In this document: one piece after another, positions 1 to 6,050 of the stretch
How the letters are laid out: every line of letters starts with the position of its first letter
How positions within the stretch are numbered: the first letter of the stretch is position 1
NCBI GenBank assembly: GCA_020846025.1
Contig: JADLER010000128.1
Coordinates: 1 to 64,000 of the forward strand
Source: Bacteroidia bacterium
GTDB taxonomy: Bacteria > Bacteroidota > Bacteroidia > B-17B0 > Aurantibacillaceae
Length of the DNA stretch: 64,000 nucleotides
Direction: 5' to 3'
The notes under the pieces: model-generated
Told to the model about the DNA's origin: nothing
Database searches by the model: none
What the model saw: only the letters and a program-made list of their open reading frames with translations
Program-made: the position numbers and the translations under genes

Positions 1-212
1 AGATGTTTTTTAGGGTCAAAATCGTGAGCAATTCCACTGTCAATTCCTTCTTGAATTGCCGTTTTTAACGCTAAAATTTTACTTTCCTCATCTTCTAAAA
101 GTCGAAGTCCTGCACGAATAACTTCGCTTACATTTTTATATCGTCCTGCTGAAACTTGACTACTCACAAACTGGTCAAAATAGCTTCCAAGTGATATTGA
201 TGTATTTTTCAT
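1..212 (-). CDS. parD: ParD-family antitoxin, partial (C-terminus beyond window)
   Basis: Reading from the ATG at 210-212 on the minus strand gives 70 codons open to the window edge. The N-terminus MKNTSISLGSYFDQFV, followed by VSAGRYKNVSEVIRAGLRLL, is the ribbon-helix-helix DNA-binding fold of ParD/CopG-type antitoxins, and the segment after it (EDEESKILALKTAI, then GIDSG) matches the toxin-binding part of ParD. In this family the antitoxin neutralises a ParE toxin (often a gyrase poison) and represses its own operon. The parE toxin gene would lie just left of the window and cannot be seen. The operator-like palindrome and promoter directly upstream support the start. Family assignment is by sequence pattern; toxin identity is inference. 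Confidence 0.85.
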   Translation of the reverse strand, partial: MKNTSISLGSYFDQFVSSQVSAGRYKNVSEVIRAGLRLLEDEESKILALKTAIQEGIDSGIAHDFDPKKH

Positions 213-228
213 TTTTATAAACTTTCTT

Positions 229-258
229 CAAAGTTACCAAAAATTGGTAAATAAGCAA
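229..258 (-). promoter_or_regulatory. Promoter and palindromic operator of parD
   Basis: On the minus strand TAACTTTG (236 to 229) is a perfect match to the Bacteroidota -7 element TAnnTTTG, with TTG at 258-256 about 19 nt upstream as a -33 element. A perfect 7-bp palindrome TTACCAA-AAA-TTGGTAA (234-250) lies between the two elements and touches the -7 box. ParD proteins bind palindromes over their own promoters, so this is a good operator candidate. Binding is inferred, not shown. Confidence 0.6.
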
Positions 259-520
259 TTTTTAAGATTAAATTTTTATGTTTTGTTATTGATTTTTTGT
301 CAGAAGTTCGGTTCGCCAAAATTGCTACTAACGGCAGCCTGTGAAAAAACTCAATATAATTAACACAAGCTGTTTGTTTTTTAAAGAAAAAAATTAAAAT
401 AAAAACTAAAAACGTTGAGTACTTCAATGCAGTTTTAATTTAAAAAGCCACCCATCAATTTTTAAAACCCCATAATATATTTTATTTGCAACAGAGGCTC
501 CCGAAGCTTCATTCAACACA

Positions 521-552
521 GGATTAAATCGAAGCAGAGCTTCGTTTAATCC
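521..552. repeat. Long near-perfect inverted repeat (hairpin)
   Basis: GGATTAAATCGAAGC (521-535) and GCTTCGTTTAATCC (539-552) are complementary apart from one bulged T, with a 3-nt loop AGA. There is no T-tract directly after it on either strand, so it is not a classical terminator. It lies in a 363-bp stretch (213-575) between parD and the tRNA-like element in which I see no credible gene: a 70-codon reading frame at 215-427 overlaps the parD promoter and has no recognisable features. The hairpin may be a REP-like or recombination-associated element of the accessory island. Confidence 0.6.
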
Positions 553-576
553 CTATATGTTACCAGCAGTTTTTCT

Positions 577-666
577 GTCCTTAGTCTCGTAGGCACACGG
601 TGGAGACTTGATAAACAACCTTTGTCGGTTGTTCCTGTCAATGCGGTTCGAGTCCGCAGAAGGACA
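577..666 (+). other. tRNA-like cloverleaf with atypical anticodon arm
   Basis: A 7-position acceptor-like stem (577-583 with 659-665, last pair mismatched), a D-like arm (585-588 with 603-606), and a perfect T-arm (TGCGG 642-646, loop TTCGAGT, CCGCA 654-658) directly joined to the acceptor stem are visible. The anticodon-like arm is abnormal: an outer stem TTGA/TCAA (608-611, 638-641), an internal loop, and a 7-bp stem AACAACC/GGTTGTT (614-620, 627-633) closing a 6-nt loop TTTGTC. There is no variable arm, and no CCA follows position 666. It could be a tRNA pseudogene, a tRNA mimic, or a relic of an integration site. It ends against the stop codon of the convergent gene at 667. Confidence 0.45.
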
Positions 667-1368
667 CTACTCGTTTTCAAAGTATGTGCTAATTGTTGTT
701 TCATCATTTAGTATCTCTTTGTATGCGTCATTAGTTAAAATAAGGTCAACGAATTTGTTATATGAATAACACAGCTTGTCAGTCAGTTTTGCAATGTCAG
801 GAAATAAAACAAGAATGTCTTTTTTATTTTTTAAGCGATTGTATAACTCTTTGTTTTGTCTTTTTTGGTCAGCAGTGTCAGAATGTCCTTTGTAAAACTG
901 TTCAACAAATTGCTCATTAATTATAACCGAAAATTGTCCGTCATGAACTGTCCCGCTATTTTCAAAGTCATACTCTGGATGATGTGTCAGAATAAATGCT
1001 TTTGGGTGTTTAATGAAGTTTGCCCACTTTCTAATTTGTTGAAATACTTTAAAGTGTTTTTCCCTATAAGTGTCTGGAAGTTGGATAATGTCAAAGACAA
1101 TTTCTATACGCTCAACCAGAAGATATATCAGAAGTATATAAACCGTAAAATCTTGTTGTATGTCCGATAACTCATCATTTTTTTCTAAGTATCGTGAAAT
1201 TAAAGTTGTGCTGTCAGCGAAGTTGCAACCTAAACAGTTGTGGTGTTCACCGTCCATGCCACCAAAAGCATCATGTATTTTACAGGCGTTTGGTGTACCT
1301 TCTTCGTCAATGGCTTTAGTTGAAAATATTTCAAAACACTCTTTAAATTTTTCGTTAGCTGTCGGCAT
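667..1368 (-). CDS. Hypothetical protein, accessory region
   Basis: I do not recognise this 233-residue protein. The open frame reaches a TTG at 1425, but a perfect -7 element (TATATTTG) lies at 1420-1413, so transcription should begin inside that extension. The ATG at 1368 (MPTANEKFKEC) is therefore preferred. Visible features are a Cys/His cluster near residues 40-55 (GEHHNCLGCNF) that could bind a metal, a hydrophobic helix (YILLIYLLVERIEIVF), and a helical, charged C-terminal half. It is cytosolic by appearance, with no signal peptide. Its place beside parD and a tRNA-like element suggests a cargo gene; a defence role is possible but nothing in the sequence proves it. Confidence 0.6.
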   Translation of the reverse strand: MPTANEKFKECFEIFSTKAIDEEGTPNACKIHDAFGGMDGEHHNCLGCNFADSTTLISRYLEKNDELSDIQQDFTVYILLIYLLVERIEIVFDIIQLPDTYREKHFKVFQQIRKWANFIKHPKAFILTHHPEYDFENSGTVHDGQFSVIINEQFVEQFYKGHSDTADQKRQNKELYNRLKNKKDILVLFPDIAKLTDKLCYSYNKFVDLILTNDAYKEILNDETTISTYFENE

Positions 1369-1405
1369 ACTGTCCGTTTTTAAAATTGCTGGTAACTCAG
1401 TTATA

Positions 1406-1420
1406 TGAGTATCAAATATA
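1406..1420 (-). promoter_or_regulatory. Putative -7 promoter element for the gene at 667-1368
   Basis: TATATTTG on the minus strand (1420 to 1413) matches TAnnTTTG. No convincing -33 TTTG is found at the right spacing. The implied start site near 1406 gives a leader of about 38 nt to the ATG at 1368. The rest of the gap to 1691 is AT-rich and shows no gene. Confidence 0.4.
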
Positions 1421-1691
1421 CACAAATATTTGCATTTGGTTGGTTTTGTGTAGTTTTTATATTATAAATCATTAAACGGGCTTTTGATGTTTTGCAAACT
1501 TTTAGAGTTCACGTGGGTGTATATTTCGGTGGTTGTGATGTTGTAATCGCAAGTTAAAATTATTTTATAGTATTTACTCTAAAATACGCAAAAAAATCTA
1601 CTGTCTGTTTTAAGTTCAGATAGAACATAACAGGGTATTAGCAATTACACACAGGCCTAATAATTTCTGAAAGAAAAAATATAACAACCTA

Positions 1692-2243
1692 TTACAACTT
1701 TAAAAACTTATGAAGCGAAGCAACAATTTTTTTGGCTTCATCGTCTTCGAGCTGCAAGCCAAAGCGTTGTAACTTATGTTGGGTATTAAATTCTATTCGC
1801 TCTCCACCTTTTACCCAATACGATTGAAAAAAAGAGTCCACAAAACTGGATTCTTTAATAGGTAATACCCTAAATTCAGAAATAAGATTGATGTCATATT
1901 CTTTTATTTTACCACGCCCATTGATATCTTGCTGATAAAATAAAGTACCATTTTTAATCCATAGTTTTTCTTTTCCAAAGCGTTTCCACATGTACACCCG
2001 CATAATCTTAAATTCAAAATATGCCCAAAATGCCAACCAAACAATTAATACTGTTTTTTCATTCTCATTCGTTAATGTAAAGTAATTAGCAATTACTAAA
2101 ACACCACTCACACTCCAAGCCATTAACCACAAGAATAACAAATTGAGTTTTCGTTTCTCGGAAGTGGGTAAAATAACCAAACTATAAATTTGATTTTTGA
2201 TTAATAACGAACTGCGCTTACCTAGTGTTTGAGTAGATTCCAT
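1692..2243 (-). CDS. Two-helix membrane protein with a C-terminal PH-like region
   Basis: 183 residues. Two hydrophobic helices lie at about 35-55 (LLFLWLMAWSVSGVLVI) and 65-82 (VLIVWLAFWAYFEFKI). A soluble C-terminal half of about 100 residues follows, with alternating hydrophobic strands (LWIKNGTLFYQQD, EFRVLPI, ERIEFNT, RFGLQLEDDEA) and a final helix. This resembles the small bacterial PH-like membrane proteins in which a helical hairpin anchors a PH-type beta barrel, but I cannot name a specific family. It begins 3 bp after comB, so it is probably the last gene of the gcvT-comB unit. Function unknown. Confidence 0.7.
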   Translation of the reverse strand: MESTQTLGKRSSLLIKNQIYSLVILPTSEKRKLNLLFLWLMAWSVSGVLVIANYFTLTNENEKTVLIVWLAFWAYFEFKIMRVYMWKRFGKEKLWIKNGTLFYQQDINGRGKIKEYDINLISEFRVLPIKESSFVDSFFQSYWVKGGERIEFNTQHKLQRFGLQLEDDEAKKIVASLHKFLKL

Positions 2244-2246
2244 TCT

Positions 2247-2954
2247 TTATAATTTCACTAAATATTTTCCTTCCATTACCGGAATAACAGGGCATTGATT
2301 AGGTGTTAAGCAATATTTTATATCTCTTTCTAAATCTAGTTTTGCTAAACGGTTACGATGTGATGATGTTGCTAAAAATTCATACAAATCATCTTTAGCA
2401 GTTTCGTATAATAAACGTGAGGCAATGGCCGAATCGCAATTGGTTTCATAGCCAGCCTCTTTGGTTAATTTACTTACAATAGCTCCTGCAAAGGTTGAAT
2501 CCTCTAAATTAAATTTGTTTTTCCAGCCTGCACACACTAATACCACATCTTTCTTTTGTTCAATTAAATACTCGCACAATACATCTAAGTTTAAAAAACT
2601 ACCAATTACCACCTTCGATGCTTTTCTGCTAGCCTCAATAGCTTGTGTGCCATTGGTAGTAGAAATTGCAATGGTTTTACCTTTTACTTTATTATTCATA
2701 TAACCAAAAGGGCTATTACCTAGTTCAAATCCTTCTATCATCTCTCCATTACGTTCGGCAGCCGCCATAAATCCATTACGCTGATATTCTTTGGCTTCAT
2801 CAACAGTGGCTACCGGAATCATTTTATTAACGCCATTATAAAATGCTGTAACAATAGCCGACGTTGCTCTTAGTACATCAATTACAACTACAATGGCCTC
2901 GTCTTTGTGAAAAAGATGATAAGCTTGTGGTGTAAAACAGACTTCAATATTCAT
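2247..2954 (-). CDS. comB: 2-phosphosulfolactate phosphatase family protein (ComB)
   Basis: 235 residues, the usual ComB length. Family signatures are the early IDVLRATSAIVTAF segment, ELGNSPFGY, then VKGKTIAISTTNGTQAI, and the Asp/Glu-rich metal site region LEDSTFAGAIVSKL. ComB is a Mg-dependent phosphatase that converts 2-phosphosulfolactate to sulfolactate (EC 3.1.3.71), known from coenzyme M synthesis in methanogens. In Bacteroidota the physiological role may instead be sulfolactate or sulfonate metabolism, and no other coenzyme M gene is seen here. It follows gcvT by 17 bp on the same strand. Family assignment is firm; the in vivo substrate is inference. Confidence 0.9.
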   Translation of the reverse strand: MNIEVCFTPQAYHLFHKDEAIVVVIDVLRATSAIVTAFYNGVNKMIPVATVDEAKEYQRNGFMAAAERNGEMIEGFELGNSPFGYMNNKVKGKTIAISTTNGTQAIEASRKASKVVIGSFLNLDVLCEYLIEQKKDVVLVCAGWKNKFNLEDSTFAGAIVSKLTKEAGYETNCDSAIASRLLYETAKDDLYEFLATSSHRNRLAKLDLERDIKYCLTPNQCPVIPVMEGKYLVKL

Positions 2955-2971
2955 GTGCTTAAATAAATGGT

Positions 2972-4054
2972 TTATTTCTTTAAGAAAGGGATTTTACAAA
3001 CTTTAGCTTTAATGGCTTTATCTCGAATTATAATAAAAATTTCAGTATCAACCTTTGAGAAATCTTTTGAAACATAACCCATACCTATTGCTTTATTTAA
3101 TGTAGGCGACTGAGTACCAGAAGTTACTCTTCCGATGATAGTTCCTTGTGCATCTGCAATTGGGTAATCATGTCGAGGAATACCTCTATCAATCATCTCA
3201 AAGCCAACTAATTTTTTGGTTACTCCTTCTATTTTTTGTTTTTCAATTGCTGAACGATTTGTAAAATCTTTAGTGAATTTAGTTATCCAACCCAATCCCG
3301 CTTCAATTGGAGATGTGGTATCGTCAATATCATTTCCATACAAACAAAAGCCCATCTCTAAACGCAAGGTATCTCGTGCTCCTAAGCCAATTGGTTTAAT
3401 CCCAAACTCCTCGCCAGCTTTAAAAATAGCATCCCACATTTTATTAGCATCTTCATTCTTAAAATAAATTTCAAAACCACCTGCGCCTGTATAACCTGTG
3501 TTAGAAATAATTACATTATCAAATCCATTAAACTTTCCTTTTGCAAAGGAATAATATGGAATATCAGCCAGTTTCACATCAGTCAGTTTTTGTAAGGTTT
3601 CTAATGCTTTAGGACCTTGAATAGCTAATAACGATGTTTCATCAGAAATATTTTTCATCTCTACTCCAAAAGTGTTATGCTTACTAATCCAATTCCAATC
3701 TTTTTCGATATTAGATGCGTTTACCACTAATAAATAAGTTTTCTCGTCAATGCGATATACAATTAAATCATCTACAATACCACCATCGGCATTAGGTAGG
3801 CAAGAGTATTGGGCTTTTCCATCTGTTAAAACAGAAGCATCATTACTAGTTACTTTTTGAATTAAATCTAAAGCTTTATCACCTTTTAAAATAAATTCTC
3901 CCATGTGGCTTACATCAAATACACCCACGGCATTACGAACAGTATGATGTTCTTCATTTAATCCGCTATAAGAAACGGGCATATTATATCCAGCAAAAGG
4001 AACCATTTTTGCACCTAAGGCAATATGTTTTTCAGTTAATGATGTGTTTTTCAT
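2972..4054 (-). CDS. gcvT: Glycine cleavage system T protein (aminomethyltransferase)
   Basis: 360 residues, typical GcvT length. The N-terminus [22 protein letters not shown], the DVSHMGEF motif, [10 protein letters not shown], the folate-site region [12 protein letters not shown], and [19 protein letters not shown] are all diagnostic. The enzyme transfers the methylene unit of the aminomethyl-lipoyl H protein to tetrahydrofolate, releasing ammonia (EC 2.1.2.10), in glycine breakdown and one-carbon supply. The other glycine cleavage genes (gcvH, gcvP) are not in the window. It is the first of a tight gcvT - comB - membrane-protein unit. Confidence 0.97.
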   Translation of the reverse strand: MKNTSLTEKHIALGAKMVPFAGYNMPVSYSGLNEEHHTVRNAVGVFDVSHMGEFILKGDKALDLIQKVTSNDASVLTDGKAQYSCLPNADGGIVDDLIVYRIDEKTYLLVVNASNIEKDWNWISKHNTFGVEMKNISDETSLLAIQGPKALETLQKLTDVKLADIPYYSFAKGKFNGFDNVIISNTGYTGAGGFEIYFKNEDANKMWDAIFKAGEEFGIKPIGLGARDTLRLEMGFCLYGNDIDDTTSPIEAGLGWITKFTKDFTNRSAIEKQKIEGVTKKLVGFEMIDRGIPRHDYPIADAQGTIIGRVTSGTQSPTLNKAIGMGYVSKDFSKVDTEIFIIIRDKAIKAKVCKIPFLKK

Positions 4055-4096
4055 AATAGGTTTAAGTTGTTGATATAAAATGAGGTAAATTTACAA

Positions 4097-5206
4097 TTAT
4101 ATTAGGGATTTCAAAACCTCTAAATAATGATGTTTGTTGGCTTCTACCGAGTATTTCTCAACAACTGTTTTTCGACCAGCTAAGCCCAATCGGTGTCTTA
4201 ACTCAACATCTTCAATAAGTTGCGATAAATAACGCACCCATTCTTCATGTGTATGAGCTAAAAATCCATTTTCACCATGTTGTATAATTTGGGTATTAAC
4301 TCCCACAGCCGACATAATAGTAGGCGTTCCACATGCCATATAAGTTATACCTTTTAAGCCACATTTTCCCTTTACCCATTCATTATCTGGCAAAGGCATA
4401 ATTCCTATATCAAAGGCATTCAAATCAGCATTTTCTGTTTTAGGGTTCCAATTTTTACTCACAACTTGTAATACAGGGTGGGTATAATTTCCTTGCCCCA
4501 TTACATGAAATTCTAATCTACCGGGATATTTTTTATCAAGCTCCAACAATGCAGGAATAGCCATCTCAAAATGTTTAATAGTACTTATACTTCCACTCCA
4601 TCCAATAATAATTTTCCCATCTCTTTTATAATCCTCCACTGTAACTTTTTGAATTGGAAAATGAAACTGGGTATCTACCGTTGTTGGAATAACTACCACC
4701 TGCTTATGAAACTGCTTGGCATACTCGGCCAAATAACTATTTCCGGCAATAACGATATGAGCATGCTGAATATTAATTCTAGTTTTTTGAGGATTTTTTA
4801 AGAACTCAAATTTTTTATTTCCAGGAGAGGTGTCTAATAGCCAAATGCTATCATCAAAATCAAAAATTATTTTACGATGGCGTTTATAAAATTGTTTCTC
4901 AAAAAAAGAAGAACCAATTAATAAAGCTTCGCGTTGAATAAAAATAACATCAAACTGTTTGGCACGTTTCAAATCATTAAAACGAATAAGAATTGATTTC
5001 AATATCACCCAAGTTTTAGCAATGTATTTCTTAGATTGATAAAATATTTTATCATCCTTTTCACTAATAATCTCCGATAAAACCCACTCAAAACCTTGCT
5101 GCTTAAAAAATGTTAGATACTGTTCGAAGCGGTAACGCTGACTAGGCGAACGATTTAAGCGATGATCGACTATAAAAAGTATTTTCGGCAAATTATATAT
5201 ATTCAA
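4097..5206 (-). CDS. Glycosyltransferase, GT4-like
   Basis: 369 residues with a GT-B organisation. The C-terminal half carries IIIGWSGSISTIKHF, the acceptor-side region LNAFDIGIMPLPDNEW, and KGKCGLKGITYMACGTPTI followed by a Glu-containing NTQIIQHGENGFL loop, the nucleotide-sugar site of GT4 enzymes. No signal peptide or membrane segment; it probably acts at the cytosolic face of the membrane on polysaccharide or lipid-linked glycan. Donor and acceptor are unknown. There is no ATG near the N-terminus: TTG at 5206 or TTG at 5191 must start it. It lies 42 bp before gcvT on the same strand. Confidence 0.85.
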   Translation of the reverse strand: MNIYNLPKILFIVDHRLNRSPSQRYRFEQYLTFFKQQGFEWVLSEIISEKDDKIFYQSKKYIAKTWVILKSILIRFNDLKRAKQFDVIFIQREALLIGSSFFEKQFYKRHRKIIFDFDDSIWLLDTSPGNKKFEFLKNPQKTRINIQHAHIVIAGNSYLAEYAKQFHKQVVVIPTTVDTQFHFPIQKVTVEDYKRDGKIIIGWSGSISTIKHFEMAIPALLELDKKYPGRLEFHVMGQGNYTHPVLQVVSKNWNPKTENADLNAFDIGIMPLPDNEWVKGKCGLKGITYMACGTPTIMSAVGVNTQIIQHGENGFLAHTHEEWVRYLSQLIEDVELRHRLGLAGRKTVVEKYSVEANKHHYLEVLKSLI

Positions 5207-5335
5207 TTAAATTGTACAAATCTACAAAATACTACCAAACTAAAAGTGTAGGTAATAGTAAATAGCTTCTTTTAATCCAATCTATTTTGAAGTAATTGGT
5301 GTAATGTTTATATAATGAAAAGAAAATCAAAATAG

Positions 5336-5365
5336 TTTGCTCAGTATTTTTAAAAAGTATATTTT
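5336..5365 (+). promoter_or_regulatory. Putative promoter of the thioesterase gene
   Basis: TTTG (5336-5339), an 18-nt spacer, then TATATTTT (5358-5365), one mismatch from TAnnTTTG. The spacing is right for a Bacteroidota housekeeping promoter and would give a leader of about 45 nt to the ATG at 5419. Confidence 0.45.
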
Positions 5366-5418
5366 AGCTTAAACAACAAGAGATTTTTTCAAATATAACC
5401 ACATCGCAACGTATTTAT

Positions 5419-5853
5419 ATGAATTTAATTGAGCAATACAATACACATAATCAATATGGTAAATACTTGGGTATGGAATTTAAAGTCATAGAACCTGGCT
5501 TAGTAAATTATTTTTTAACTATAACTTCAAATCATTTAGCCACTCCACAGGCTGCACATGGTGGTGTTATTGCTAGTTTAATGGATGGGTTACTTGGTGT
5601 TACAGCCTTATCAGCTACTCAACACCATCAGCAAATTGTTTCAACAGTTGAGTTTAAAATAAACTTTTTAAATGCTGCTTTTGAAGGTGATGTATTAAAA
5701 GGAATTGGTAAAGTAGAACAACAAGGAAAACGTTTATTGGTAGTTAGTGGTGATATTATATGTGAAAAAAGAAACTGCATCATTGCTAAGGCCATTGGTA
5801 CTTTTAACGCCTATCCAGCAGAAAAAGCAGGTTATCAAATCTCACAAGATTAA
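5419..5853 (+). CDS. PaaI-like hotdog-fold thioesterase
   Basis: 144 residues. The hotdog signature AAHGGVIASLMDGLLGVTAL (residues about 52-71) holds the HGG and Asp expected of the PaaI/4HBT-II group, followed by the strand VSTVEFKINFLNAAFEGDV and KGIGKVEQQGKRLLVVSGDI. Such enzymes hydrolyse acyl-CoA or aryl-acyl-CoA thioesters in the cytosol. There is no phenylacetate cluster nearby, so the substrate is open. It is a single gene with its own likely promoter. Confidence 0.88.
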   Translation: MNLIEQYNTHNQYGKYLGMEFKVIEPGLVNYFLTITSNHLATPQAAHGGVIASLMDGLLGVTALSATQHHQQIVSTVEFKINFLNAAFEGDVLKGIGKVEQQGKRLLVVSGDIICEKRNCIIAKAIGTFNAYPAEKAGYQISQD

Positions 5854-5911
5854 ATATAAAAATCATTCGCCTACTGTAAACTCGTCATAAAACAACGAGC
5901 CAATCCGCCAA

Positions 5912-5960
5912 AAAGTCGCAGTATAACACGGTTTCACGACTTTATTTCATAAAATATGAA
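5912..5960. repeat. Two adjacent inverted repeats in the clpB upstream gap
   Basis: AAAGTCG (5912-5918) pairs with CGACTTT (5937-5943) across an 18-nt loop. Directly next to it is a perfect small hairpin TTCATA-AAA-TATGAA (5946-5960). A third, weaker pair CTCG/CGAG occurs at 5881-5899. Neither has a terminator T-tract. They could be a degenerate mobile repeat or structures in the clpB leader. Confidence 0.4.
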
Positions 5961-6050
5961 CTGGAACATTTGTTGAGGATAGCCCATTGTTATTGAAATA
6001 ATGTTTTGTAAAAAAAACAATTTTAATCTTAAACCAAAAACAATATAAAT

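Noticed and set aside
215-427. A 70-codon reading frame on the minus strand upstream of parD
   Set aside because: It overlaps the parD promoter and operator, has no family features, and its composition is that of AT-rich non-coding DNA.
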